Source: a virus
Virus record (IMG/VR): IMGVR_UViG_3300031673_000058
Coordinates: 1-55,168 of that record
Direction: 5' to 3' (one strand)
Length of the DNA: 55,168 nucleotides
This document shows, in pieces, positions 46,119-53,669 of the stretch (the first letter of the stretch is position 1; each line of letters opens with the position of its first letter). The translations under genes and the position numbers were made by a program. The notes under the pieces are model-generated. The model ran no database searches. It was not told the DNA's origin and worked only from the letters and a program-made list of their open reading frames with translations.

Positions 46119-47018
46119 ATGACGCTCGCGATTACAACGCCGCAACAACTTTGGACTACGGCTCTCGGAGAGCTCGAACTACAGATGACGCGGGCGACGT
46201 TCGACACGTGGCTGCGGGACACGCAGTGCATCGGGCGCGACGAAGACAATACGCTCGTCATCACCGTGAAGAATGGCTACGCGGTGGAGTGGCTGGAGAA
46301 CCGGCTCTATCCGGTCATCGAGCGCACCTTGCAGCGCGTGACCGGGAACGGGACGCTGGCACGGTTTGTGATCAACGAACCAAAGCGCGCCAGGCCCACC
46401 GTTACCCTACCAGACATTCCGGCTACCTACGATCTCGTCGCAGAACTGGCCGACGTGCTGCGGAATGTGATTGACCCCGCAACCCGCAAGCTCCTCCAGG
46501 AGCGCATCGCCGCCATTCAGGGGGTGCCTGAGCCAGAGCCACCCACCCCACCCGTAGACTTCGACACTTACGGCAAAGCCGGCGGCGGCTGGTATCCCAT
46601 CAGCAATTACGCGGATGCTTTCTGGAAGCCTTTGCTGCGCGAGCGCAAAGCCTTCCTGACCTACACCACCATCCGCGCGCTGGACAAAAACGCGGCCAGC
46701 AGCGAGTGGACGCAGATGAAACACGTGCCGATCCGCGAGATTATGCAGCGTGTGCCGTGCTCGCGCAATACAATCTTGGGAGAAATGCGCGGTGGAGTCT
46801 ACCGGTCTGGCGCGCTCGATATGCTGCGAGAGGCCGGTCTGGCGCGGCTCGAGGTGCATGGCGACGACAAACACACGACGTATCACGTTTCAGTCGTGAC
46901 AAAACTGCCGCTGCTGACAGCGGTACAGGCACAACAGCTTTCCGACGAGTTACAGGCTCAGCACCGGGCTTTCCTGGTGCAGCACAGCATCGATCCGACG
47001 CCCTGGGAACCAGATTAA
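46119..47018 (+). CDS. Replication initiator: DnaA domain I fused to a winged-helix part
   Basis: 299 aa; AGGAG 7-12 bases upstream. Residues 8-75 match the DnaA N-terminal domain (LWTTALGELELQMTRATFDTWLRDTQCIGRDEDNTLVITVKNGYAVEWLENRLYPVIERTL). No AAA+ ATPase or DnaA domain IV follows. Residues ~150-275 (WKPLLRERKAFLTYTTIRAL...PIREIMQRVPCSRNTILGEM...) resemble winged-helix plasmid initiators. It probably binds the palindromic sites directly downstream (47029-47290) and recruits host DnaB through domain I. Confidence 0.75.
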   Translation: MTLAITTPQQLWTTALGELELQMTRATFDTWLRDTQCIGRDEDNTLVITVKNGYAVEWLENRLYPVIERTLQRVTGNGTLARFVINEPKRARPTVTLPDIPATYDLVAELADVLRNVIDPATRKLLQERIAAIQGVPEPEPPTPPVDFDTYGKAGGGWYPISNYADAFWKPLLRERKAFLTYTTIRALDKNAASSEWTQMKHVPIREIMQRVPCSRNTILGEMRGGVYRSGALDMLREAGLARLEVHGDDKHTTYHVSVVTKLPLLTAVQAQQLSDELQAQHRAFLVQHSIDPTPWEPD

Positions 47019-47028
47019 ACCGACAGAC

Positions 47029-47290
47029 GTTTGATGTCAAAATTGACATCAGCTGATGTCAATTTTGACATCAAACACAGGAACGAACCCCGGAACAAGG
47101 TCTTGTTCCGGGGCTTTTTTTGCCTACGGTTTTGTGAATTTTTCCGGGATACGCATTTACCGATGTCACTTTCCCGCAGAAATACTTAACCGTGATGTCA
47201 AAATTGACATCACGGTTAAGTATTTACATTAACGGCAGGGGGGGAAGAAGAAAAATAAAGAAAAATTAAAAAACAAAGAGATTCTATCCT
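47029..47290. other. Candidate replication origin with three 18-bp palindromic sites
   Basis: A perfect 48-bp palindrome (47029-47076) contains two copies of GATGTCAAAATTGACATC in opposite orientation. A third copy lies in a second, 44-bp inverted repeat (47181-47224) whose arms pair fully around a two-base centre. A pure A-rich strand follows (47244-47290, 35+ A), suitable for unwinding. A terminator (47088-47121) lies between the two. The initiator gene ends 11 bases before the first palindrome. Confidence 0.7.
47088..47121 (+). terminator. Rho-independent terminator of the initiator gene
   Basis: CCCCGGAACAAG-GT-CTTGTTCCGGGG (47088-47113) followed by C and seven T. The hairpin would close with a six-base loop. 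It lies inside the putative origin and shields the second palindrome from transcription. Confidence 0.9.
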
Positions 47291-47448
47291 TTCTTAAAAG
47301 AAGAGGGGTTGCGCTGTTTTGAGAATTTCGGTAAATCGGGGAATTAGTAGACGCGGTGGACGGTGTAGACAGATGTGAAAGAAGGGATTCGTGGGATATA
47401 ATGAATTAAGATAGTTAAACAACAAACCGGGCTAGACAGGAGGGTGAA
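47291..47448 (+). other. Gap with possible promoter for the membrane zinc-ribbon gene
   Basis: TATAAT at 47397-47402 could be a -10; the -35 region (TGTGAA at 47374-47379) is poor. GTAGACG-like units (47346-47372) also occur. AGGAGGGTGAA precedes the ATG at 47449. No gene is seen here. Confidence 0.45.
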
Positions 47449-48090
47449 ATGACAGAAGCAGGGCGTTGTCCTTACTGTGGCGGGGAGATTCAGGAGTTGA
47501 CGGTTATTTGTCGTCATTGTGGAAAGAATGTGCGGAAGGCGGGGCTGGCGCCGGGTCAGGTCAAGCCAGCGGGCGCGCCGTGGCAATTATGGGGCGCGCT
47601 GTTGGTGTTAATGGCGTTTGTCTTGATGATACTTTGGGTCTTTGGGGGAAGGTCTTCATCCGATAGGACGACGGCAACGATTGTCACGAAGCCTGGTCTC
47701 CAGGGGGCGGTTGAGACAGCGTTGGGTGAGGGGAATCGTGCGGTGGAGCGGGCCCGCGATTTTCGCGGCAGCAGCGGCCCGACAGGGCAGGTATACGTGG
47801 AGTTTGCGATCAACGATAATTTTTCAGAGGATTTGATCATAGGGGGCGCGCAGCTCGATTGCATGGATGTGCTGAAGGCTATCGCTAAATCCGATGCCAG
47901 TTATGGGAGCGTGCGGATTGTGGGGACGTTCCCGATGAAGGATGCGTTCGGCAATGTGGTGGAACAGGAGGTGGTGCGGCTGGATTTTGAGGCCGCGACG
48001 GTGCGGAAGATCAATTGGAGTGGTTTTTCATACAAGAACATTTATACCGTGGCGGATAAGGCGGAGATTCACGCGCAGTTCAGGCCGTAG
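47449..48090 (+). CDS. Zinc-ribbon, single-pass membrane protein
   Basis: 213 aa. CPYCGG...CRHCG zinc ribbon (residues ~7-25), then one helix (WGALLVLMAFVLMILWVFGG, ~48-67) and an external domain of about 140 residues (EFAINDNFSEDLIIGGAQLDCMDVLKAIAKSDASYGSVRIVGTFPMKDAFGNVV). The same zinc-ribbon-plus-helix plan is common in bacterial envelope stress proteins. Role unknown; possibly lysogen-expressed envelope factor. Confidence 0.65.
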   Translation: MTEAGRCPYCGGEIQELTVICRHCGKNVRKAGLAPGQVKPAGAPWQLWGALLVLMAFVLMILWVFGGRSSSDRTTATIVTKPGLQGAVETALGEGNRAVERARDFRGSSGPTGQVYVEFAINDNFSEDLIIGGAQLDCMDVLKAIAKSDASYGSVRIVGTFPMKDAFGNVVEQEVVRLDFEAATVRKINWSGFSYKNIYTVADKAEIHAQFRP

Positions 48091-48399
48091 GACGCGCTAT
48101 GGAAAGGGCGGGCGACAACAGAGAGCAGGATGGGGAGAAATGGAGGATGTAGAACAAGATATGAGGAACGCCCGGTTATGGCCGGGCGTTTGGTGTGGGA
48201 GGAACGAGTTTTGAAGTTTGGTGGGAAAAACTCTTGACAACGCGGGGAATATCCGCTATAATGTTCATATTGGAACGTTGGCCGCTAACGGGCATTAACA
48301 GACGATAAGCGGGTGGGAAGTGGTCGAAAAGTCGGCTTTGAGGATGTTTAAGATCGTTATAAAACGTCAGTTAAATGGTTTAGAAAGAAGGAATAGACG
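48091..48399 (+). other. 309-bp gap: hairpin, strong promoter, operator and TTAA boxes
   Basis: Contains a 9-bp hairpin AACGCCCGG-TTATGG-CCGGGCGTT (48167-48190, no T tract), the consensus promoter 48234-48262 with an operator-like palindrome, and a CTAA-N6-TTAA pair (48285, 48295). No gene was seen. Confidence 0.7.
48234..48278 (+). promoter_or_regulatory. Consensus promoter overlapped by GTTC/GAAC operator
   Basis: TTGACA (48234-48239), 17-bp spacer, TATAAT (48257-48262). ATGTTCATATTGGAACGT (48261-48278) overlaps the -10 and start site and matches 14 of 18 bases of the operator at 33916. A repressor bound here would block RNA polymerase. The GGGAAAAACT upstream element resembles the GAGAGT promoters. 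Confidence 0.8.
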
Positions 48400-48861
48400 A
48401 TGGCGCATAAGGATTGGGATCGTGAGCGGGATTTTGTGATGGGCGTGGCGCTCGACCTGGTGATGGTGCGCGGGTATGAGGTAGAGGGTGTGGCGGAGTC
48501 TATGACGCGCTTGTACTATCGCGGGATCTCGCCGGAACGCGCGCAACGCAGTTTTTCCAGAGACCTTCACGCGCTGGTGAATACGCAGAAGCGGCTCGTG
48601 TTTGAGCGGGAATCGCGGGTGTTGGTGACGATGGCGCACGCGCTGCAAGCCGAGGGCTGGCGCTGGCTGACGATGTCCGACCGACCTGGGGGGTTTTTCT
48701 GGCACGATCAGTACGGGTCGGTGAACAATATGGGCGGTGGGTTTGGGTCGTGGGATGAGGCGGTGCGGCGCACTTTCAATTCAGAGATCCGTGCGCTGAC
48801 ACAACATCGCCGGGGGACTGACCCGCTCCCACTCTCGGCGGAGTCAGAGGGCGTCCAATGA
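48400..48861 (+). CDS. Hypothetical protein under the consensus promoter
   Basis: 153 aa; AGAAAGGAATAGACG before ATG. Basic and helical in the first half (DRERDFVMGVALDLVMVRGYEVEGVAESMTRLYYRGISPERAQRSF...), then WRWLTMSDRPGGFFWHDQYGSVNNMGGGFGSWDEAVRR. First gene after a strong, operator-controlled promoter, so an early or lysogenic function is plausible. No HTH was clear. Confidence 0.55.
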   Translation: MAHKDWDRERDFVMGVALDLVMVRGYEVEGVAESMTRLYYRGISPERAQRSFSRDLHALVNTQKRLVFERESRVLVTMAHALQAEGWRWLTMSDRPGGFFWHDQYGSVNNMGGGFGSWDEAVRRTFNSEIRALTQHRRGTDPLPLSAESEGVQ

Positions 48862-48864
48862 AAT

Positions 48865-48889
48865 GCCCCGGTGTTCGTAGCACCGGGGC
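48865..48889 (+). repeat. Hairpin between the 48400 gene and the recombinase
   Basis: GCCCCGGTG (48865-48873) and CACCGGGGC (48881-48889) form a stem. Flanked by direct GGGCGTCCAA repeats (48849 and 48890). No T tract, so an attenuator or mRNA-stability element is more likely than a terminator. Confidence 0.55.
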
Positions 48890-48924
48890 GGGCGTCCAAC
48901 ATTTCACTTGAAAGGGGTAAAAGG

Positions 48925-49914
48925 ATGGACAATTTCATTGTAACAGAAACGGCAGTGGAAAGCAAGACCCAAACCCTCGTGGTCTCCACATACGACGAGG
49001 CCTTCGAGCAATGGCTGTTAGAGAAGGATCGCTCTGAGCGAACGGCGCGCTTATATATGACCGGGTTGCGGGATTTCCGCGAGTGGTTCGAGCGCAAGAC
49101 CGGAGATATGTTGAATCCGGCAATGGTGACACCGCTGGACGTGCGCTCGTATCGCCGGTATCTGACCGATGACCGTAAACTGAAAGCACGGTCGATCAAC
49201 AGCTACCTCGCCGCCGTGCGTGCGTTCTGCCGGTGGGCGATGGATAAGGGGCTGGCGATGGGCGACCCTTCCAGCGGCATCAAGGGGATCGAGATTGAGG
49301 AGCAATCACCGCGCTGGTTGAGCAAGCAGGAGCAGTACGCTCTGCTGCGGGCGGCTCAGAAGGAGGTCCAGATCGGCGATCTGCGCGCCGGCGGCGATAA
49401 GGCGGCGCCCGGGTACGTGTGGCCGCGCCGGGATCGCGCGATTGTGGTGCTGATGCTGAACACGGGCTTACGGCTCTCTGAGGTGGCGGCGCTGGATATG
49501 GACGACGTGATGATCCGCCCGCGCTCCGGGCAGGTGACGGTGCGGATGGGCAAGGGACGCAAGACACGCATGGTGCGGCTGAATGCGGATGTGCGCGAGG
49601 CGCTGGACGAGTGGATCGCCACGCGCCCGGAGACGGATGATGCGGCGCTGTTCCTTTCGCAGAAGGGCAAGGCGCGGCTGACCGCGCGGGCGATCGCGCG
49701 GCGCGTGGCGGAGGTCGGGACGCAGGCGCAGTTAAGTGTGTCGCCGCACATGCTGCGCCATAGCCTGGCGAAGAATATGGTGGACGAGGGAATCTCGCTC
49801 GACCAGGTGGGGATGGCCCTGGGGCACAAGAGTTTGGATACGACGAAGCGGTATACCATGCCGTCGGTTGCGGATATGCAGATCGCTATGGAGCGGGTGG
49901 CGTGGAGGGATTGA
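48925..49914 (+). CDS. Tyrosine recombinase, XerC/D-like
   Basis: 329 aa; ATG after the ACTTGAAAGGGGT leader. Catalytic residues: Arg183 (TGLRLSEV), Lys210 (MGKGRKTR), His275-x-x-Arg278 (PHMLRHS), His301 (LGHKSLDTT) and Tyr310. The N-terminal SAM-like core-binding domain (FEQWLLEKDRSERTARLY...) matches Xer enzymes. It is separate from the integrase at 34394, so dimer resolution of a plasmid form or a second recombination system is plausible. Confidence 0.92.
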   Translation: MDNFIVTETAVESKTQTLVVSTYDEAFEQWLLEKDRSERTARLYMTGLRDFREWFERKTGDMLNPAMVTPLDVRSYRRYLTDDRKLKARSINSYLAAVRAFCRWAMDKGLAMGDPSSGIKGIEIEEQSPRWLSKQEQYALLRAAQKEVQIGDLRAGGDKAAPGYVWPRRDRAIVVLMLNTGLRLSEVAALDMDDVMIRPRSGQVTVRMGKGRKTRMVRLNADVREALDEWIATRPETDDAALFLSQKGKARLTARAIARRVAEVGTQAQLSVSPHMLRHSLAKNMVDEGISLDQVGMALGHKSLDTTKRYTMPSVADMQIAMERVAWRD

Positions 49915-50150
49915 GGCGCAAGCCTAAAACACAGAGACAATGGGGAGTGAGAGTACCCGCAATAACAAAGTGGCGCCGGTGTTTGTGGAGCAGAAGGCGC
50001 TGCGGGTGATTTGATTGTGGCGCGTAGAATGAGGAGAAATTCGTGTTCTGCGCGCCTTTTTGTGCTGTTAATATGTGTTAATTGGCATTATCCTGGCGCG
50101 GGTGTAGAATCACGGATATAGAACATCTGTTCGGAGGGATGAGGCAGACG
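49915..50150 (+). other. Gap after the recombinase
   Basis: A 24-codon frame (49940-50014, MGSESTRNNKVAPVFVEQKA...) has no good ribosome site and is uncertain. A terminator follows (50019-50061), then a TTAA-N6-TTAA pair (50068, 50078). Nothing else supported. Confidence 0.5.
50019..50061 (+). terminator. Rho-independent terminator
   Basis: GGCGCGTAGAA (50019-50029) pairs with TTCTGCGCGCC (50046-50056, one G-T) and is followed by five T. It probably ends the recombinase transcript. Confidence 0.75.
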
Positions 50151-50372
50151 ATGACGGCGAAATGTAATGATGCCTTTACCGATCCTGAAGATCTGGCGGC
50201 CATCGTCGAGGATGTGCGGCGGGGGTTGCAGTTCATTCGCAACGCGCAGGGCTATGGTGAGGTAGTGGTACGCATCCAGGTCAGGCCGCACGGGATCGCG
50301 GATTGGGATGTCGCGCCGAGGTTCGTGCGGAAGCCGAGGCGGGAGGCAATGGGTGATGGGGTGAGAGGGTGA
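50151..50372 (+). CDS. Small hypothetical protein
   Basis: 73 aa; alternative ATG at 50139, closer to GGAGGG. The first ~55 residues (CNDAFTDPEDLAAIVEDVRRGLQFIRNAQGYGEVVVRIQVRPHG) look like a helix-strand fold; the end is basic (RKPRREAMGDGVRG). A strong terminator follows at 50395. No function known. Confidence 0.5.
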   Translation: MTAKCNDAFTDPEDLAAIVEDVRRGLQFIRNAQGYGEVVVRIQVRPHGIADWDVAPRFVRKPRREAMGDGVRG

Positions 50373-50394
50373 GGGGGAGACAGGAGAGTTTGAG

Positions 50395-50432
50395 GCGCCT
50401 GGTTATTGAGATAATCAGGCGCTTTTTATTTT
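50395..50432 (+). terminator. Rho-independent terminator
   Basis: GCGCCTGGTTA (50395-50405) pairs with TAATCAGGCGC (50412-50422, one G-T), followed by TTTTTATTTT. It ends the gene at 50151. Confidence 0.85.
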
Positions 50433-50581
50433 CTCTCAAAATTAACTGGCGTTTCCTGGGGCATTCCAGGGGCATTTCAGGGCAAATGTTCTAAAGCCAT
50501 ATAAACTACCACGTAGATTCTAATTCTAGTTATCCCTAGCGTTCTCTTTGCGTAGGAATAACGCTGTACGGGGAGCGAGAA

Positions 50582-50615
50582 AAGCGGCTGGTCACGACGA
50601 CCGGCCGCTTTTTTT
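50582..50615 (+). terminator. Strong rho-independent terminator
   Basis: AAGCGGCTGGTC (50582-50593) pairs with GACCGGCCGCTT (50599-50610, one G-T) around ACGAC; followed by seven T. First element of the duplicated terminator-promoter modules. Confidence 0.9.
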
Positions 50616-50703
50616 GTGTGAGGGGGGAGCACTACGGATAGGAGAAATACACGATAGGAGAGCGCCGGATTATGATCTGGCGCGAGCATCTTAAAATTGG
50701 GGA

Positions 50704-50780
50704 AAAACTGGTGATAACTCGTGATTGACATCCCGTGTGATCCTGTGAGAGAGTGAGGGCATCTTACTTGAAAGGGGATA
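50704..50780 (+). promoter_or_regulatory. Phage promoter family, copy B
   Basis: TTGACA (50725-50730), 18-bp spacer with TGA, GAGAGT (50749-50754), then leader ACTTGAAAGGGG (50766-50777). TCGTGAT at 50719-50725 and GGTGAT at 50710-50715. An ACTACGGATAGGAGAAAT copy at 50631 is the left end of the module. It drives the amidoligase gene. Confidence 0.75.
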
Positions 50781-50785
50781 CGGAA

Positions 50786-51679
50786 ATGGCAAAAAACGGG
50801 GCAAGTCGCAGGGTGAAGGTAGATGTGGACGAGGTTACTTTCGGGGTGGAGATCGAATGCACGCTGCCGAACGGGTACGTGCGAGCGCAGCGGATTCAGG
50901 TCGGGGGATATCACCACGGGGTACAGTTACCAGCGCCCTTCCCGAATGGCTGGACAGCGCAGCACGATGGGTCGCTGGACGCGAATCGTGATTACACCGC
51001 GCTGGAAATCGTCTCCCCGGTGCTGAAGGGGATGGACGGGTTGAATCAGGTGGTCCGGGTCTTTAACATCTTGAACGAGGCCGGCGCGAAGGTGAACCGG
51101 AGTTGCGGTTTCCACGTTCACGTGGGGGTGCAGTCGGTGTTGGGGGAGCGCGCGAACGATGAGGGGTTGGTGGTGCGGTGGGTGCGGCGGATGCTGCACC
51201 TGGTCAGCGTCCACGAGTTGGGGCTGTTTGCGATCACCGGGAAGCGGTCGCGGCTGGACAACTGCTACTGCGAGACGATCAAGGGCCAATGGGATCAGGT
51301 GCTCGAAACGACCAGCAGCCTGGAAACGATCACGCGCAAGGTGGAATATCACGGCGAGCGTTACCACACTCTGAACCTCTGCAATCTGGCGGATGGCAAG
51401 CGCACGGTAGAGTTCCGGGTCTTCGGAGCGACGCTGGACGGCATCCAGGCGATTGGGTATGTCATCACGGCGATGGGGATCACGCACCGCGCTGCGGAGT
51501 GCGGCGTTGCGCCGCAGTTCGATAGTCACGCGCCCACCGTCACCGAAGAGAGTTGCCTGGACGCTGTTAAGACGTTGCAGCGTGCGCTGGCGGATTACGG
51601 CTGGCCGACCGGCGCAAAGCAGTGGGGTAAGGCGATCCGCAAGGCACAGTTAGATGCTGCCCAGCGGTTTGTGGCATAG
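50786..51679 (+). CDS. Amidoligase-family enzyme (glutamine synthetase-like)
   Basis: 297 aa; AAAGGGG upstream. Signature: FGVEIE (residues ~19-24), DGSLDANRDYTALEIVSPVLKG (~72-93), CGFHVHVG (~109-116), YHTLNL (~194) and EFRVFGATLD (~209-218). These are the metal/ATP-site motifs of amidoligases of the COOH-NH2 ligase type, which make amide or peptide bonds. Paired with the peptidase-like GATase fold gene at 51689, as in known bacterial and phage neighbourhoods. Substrate unknown. Confidence 0.82.
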   Translation: MAKNGASRRVKVDVDEVTFGVEIECTLPNGYVRAQRIQVGGYHHGVQLPAPFPNGWTAQHDGSLDANRDYTALEIVSPVLKGMDGLNQVVRVFNILNEAGAKVNRSCGFHVHVGVQSVLGERANDEGLVVRWVRRMLHLVSVHELGLFAITGKRSRLDNCYCETIKGQWDQVLETTSSLETITRKVEYHGERYHTLNLCNLADGKRTVEFRVFGATLDGIQAIGYVITAMGITHRAAECGVAPQFDSHAPTVTEESCLDAVKTLQRALADYGWPTGAKQWGKAIRKAQLDAAQRFVA

Positions 51680-51688
51680 GGGATGATG

Positions 51689-52309
51689 ATGAAGACACGG
51701 GTTTTGATGACTTCTGGGTCGTGGGTCGAGGAAATTTACACGCTGTTATCGGGGTTGGGGGCGAGGGTACACATCCTCGCCCCCGGCGAAGATTGGAAGA
51801 AGGCATACCAGGGCGCGACGCACATCCTCATTCCGGGCGGCGCCGACATTGCGCCGCGCGAGTATGGGGAGCGGCCGACGTGGTCGCGCCCGACTGCACC
51901 GGGGCGCGACCGGGTGGAGCTGCCACTGGCGCGCCAGGCGCTAGCCGATGGGAAGCCCCTGATGGGGATTTGTCGCGGGCATCAGGTGATTGCGGTGGCG
52001 GCTGGCGGGGCGCTGCACCAGGACATCGAGCAGGATTTGGGGGTAGCGCATACGGCGCGGCAACACGCGGTCCGCGTCCTCCCGCGATCGCGCCTGGGGC
52101 GGCTGATGGGATCGGCGGCCTGGGTCAATTCCTACCATCACCAGGCGGTGAAGCGCGTACCGGCGGGTTGGCGCGTGGTGGCCGAATCGTTGGATGGAAT
52201 GGTGGTGGAGGCGTTGGAGCATCCCAGGCTGCCGGTGCTTTCGGTGCAATGGCATCCCGAAGTGCTAGAGGATTGGGATCTCTTCCAGTTGTTTTTGGAG
52301 ATGCAGTGA
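51689..52309 (+). CDS. PuuD-like class I glutamine amidotransferase / gamma-glutamyl hydrolase
   Basis: 206 aa from the third of three ATGs (AGGGG at 51678). LMGICRGHQV (Cys95 nucleophile), VNSYHHQAVKRVP (family signature) and VQWHPE (His189, Glu191) are those of gamma-Glu-GABA hydrolases. It would cleave gamma-glutamyl amides or supply ammonia. Directly after the amidoligase, it suggests a paired ligase/hydrolase chemistry on a glutamyl or amide tag. Not a CTP-synthase-type amidotransferase domain. Confidence 0.85.
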   Translation: MKTRVLMTSGSWVEEIYTLLSGLGARVHILAPGEDWKKAYQGATHILIPGGADIAPREYGERPTWSRPTAPGRDRVELPLARQALADGKPLMGICRGHQVIAVAAGGALHQDIEQDLGVAHTARQHAVRVLPRSRLGRLMGSAAWVNSYHHQAVKRVPAGWRVVAESLDGMVVEALEHPRLPVLSVQWHPEVLEDWDLFQLFLEMQ

Positions 52310-52351
52310 TCAGCTATTAGCGATCAGTAGTTACTTGAAAGGGGTATGGGG

Positions 52352-53242
52352 ATGACGGGGATTCAGGATGTGGCGGTGGTCCGGATCGTGCCGGGCGACA
52401 ATGACCGGGAAGAATTCGAGCCGGTGGCGTTGCGCGAGTTGGTCGACAGTATTGCGCAGCACGGGCTAGCGCAGCCGATCACGGTGCGGCTCTACGGGGC
52501 GGGGTATCAGATTGTGGCCGGGGAACGGCGCTGGCGGGCGGCGCTGCTCCTGGGATGGGAGACGATCCCGGCGCTGGTGCGCGAGTTAGATGACGAAGCA
52601 GCCAGCGCGATTATGCTCTTGGAGAACATCCAGCGGGCGGAGTTGAACCCCATCGAGGAGGCGCGCGCCTATCGCAAACGGATGACACAGTTTGGATGGG
52701 ATGCTGACACAACGGCGCGCGCGGCCAACGTGCCGGTGGAACGGGTGCGGCTGCGGTTGATGTTGCTGGACGTGGTGCCGGAAGCGCAGCAGCTCATCCG
52801 CGACGGGCAGTTGGGGGTGAAGTACGCCTACGTGATGCGCGATCTGGACGCGAACCGGCAGAGACTGGCGTTGCGCTATCTGAGCCTGGTGGACACGCCG
52901 CGCCTGCGGGAGTTCCGCGAGTTGTGCGCACGATTGTTGGCGGAGCAGGCCCAGGAAGCGATGTTCGATATGGCGGCGTTTATGACCGGGGTGCAAGTCA
53001 CGCGCGCCCAGGAAGCCACGAGCCGCCTGGAGCGAGTGATCCCGGTGGACGCCGATCTGCCCGGCGTGCGCAAGGCGCGCTCAGCGGGACAGGCATTGGA
53101 GCGCTACATCCGCGATCTGCTGGACGGGGGGTTGGACGACGCGGCGCGGGTGGTGGGGACGGTGTACCAGGGGTTGCTGGCGCACGGGTTGGTGAAACTG
53201 CCGGGTGGACCTAGTCCGCTCATCCCCGGTGAGACGCTATGA
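52352..53242 (+). CDS. ParB-like protein, third copy
   Basis: 296 aa; ACTTGAAAGGGG leader (52333-52344), ATG at 52352 (alternative at 52346). ParBc: RIVPGDNDREEFEP, ALRELVDSIAQHGLAQPITV, IVAGERRWRAALLLGW (residues ~50-68), then AIMLLENIQRAELNPIEEARAYRKRM and an HTH-like region (AARAANVPVERVRLRLMLLD). Ordinary ParB length. It follows the amidoligase and PuuD-like genes, so it could be a third gene of that unit rather than the partner of the ParA at 41536. Confidence 0.85.
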   Translation: MTGIQDVAVVRIVPGDNDREEFEPVALRELVDSIAQHGLAQPITVRLYGAGYQIVAGERRWRAALLLGWETIPALVRELDDEAASAIMLLENIQRAELNPIEEARAYRKRMTQFGWDADTTARAANVPVERVRLRLMLLDVVPEAQQLIRDGQLGVKYAYVMRDLDANRQRLALRYLSLVDTPRLREFRELCARLLAEQAQEAMFDMAAFMTGVQVTRAQEATSRLERVIPVDADLPGVRKARSAGQALERYIRDLLDGGLDDAARVVGTVYQGLLAHGLVKLPGGPSPLIPGETL

Positions 53243-53310
53243 ATACGCGCGTAATCAGGGGGGGAGAACCACGGATAAGAGAAATACACGATGGGAAAAC
53301 TGGTGATAAT

Positions 53311-53346
53311 TCGTGATTGACAACCGGTGTGCTTTTGTGAGAGAGT
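53311..53346 (+). promoter_or_regulatory. Phage promoter family, copy C
   Basis: TTGACA (53317-53322), 18-bp spacer with TGA, GAGAGT (53341-53346). Upstream CTGGTGATAATTCGTGAT matches copy B. ACCACGGATAAGAGAAAT lies at 53268-53285, and the palindrome-like TGAATACGCGCGTAATCA at 53240-53257. This promoter drives the small gene at 53399. Confidence 0.7.
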
Positions 53347-53398
53347 AGGTGCAATTCAGCGCGTTATGGAAAACGCGACTACTTTTAGGAGGTTGGTT

Positions 53399-53593
53399 AT
53401 GGATACAAACATGGTGGTGGAGGTTTTGCAGGGAATGGTGGAAGATCCAGCGTGGGAACCGAGTGAGGATTACCCTGAGTTTGAGGGGGCTTACACGAAG
53501 ACCTGCACGGAGGCCGGGCTGCCCGGTACGGGGCTGGTGTTATACCTGCCCGCAGTGAACGGGCGGTATATCCTCACCGTCCAACAGGGGTGA
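53399..53593 (+). CDS. Small hypothetical protein
   Basis: 64 aa; AGGAGG upstream. Acidic (MVEDPAWEPSEDYPEFEG...) with a hydrophobic end (GLVLYLPAVNGRYILTVQQG). It is a single-gene unit under promoter C. A hairpin (53603-53627) follows. Small acidic phage early proteins often bind host DNA-associated factors; that is inference. Confidence 0.55.
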   Translation: MDTNMVVEVLQGMVEDPAWEPSEDYPEFEGAYTKTCTEAGLPGTGLVLYLPAVNGRYILTVQQG

Positions 53594-53602
53594 GGGAACA
53601 AT

Positions 53603-53627
53603 AGGCCGGGGCGAAATGCTCCGGCCT
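53603..53627 (+). repeat. Hairpin between 53399 and 53670 genes
   Basis: AGGCCGGGGC-GAAAT-GCTCCGGCCT, 10-bp stem with one G-T. No T tract; may act as an attenuator or stability element. Confidence 0.55.
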
Positions 53628-53669
53628 GATCTTTGGTACATATCAACATACAAACTTGAAAGGGGTGGC

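Larger units (their letters stand above)
50373..50785 (+). other. 413-bp gap with terminators, a possible small RNA and promoter B
   Basis: Besides the terminators at 50395 and 50584 and the promoter at 50719, it holds TATAAA (50500-50505) and a near-perfect hairpin (50531-50562, TTATCCCTAGCG with CGTAGGAATAA), so a short RNA of about 100 nt ending at 50615 is possible. The -35 region is weak. No reading frame was supported. Confidence 0.4.

Noticed and set aside
47163-47170. A fourth full copy of the origin site
   Set aside because: Only the half-site GATGTCA is present.
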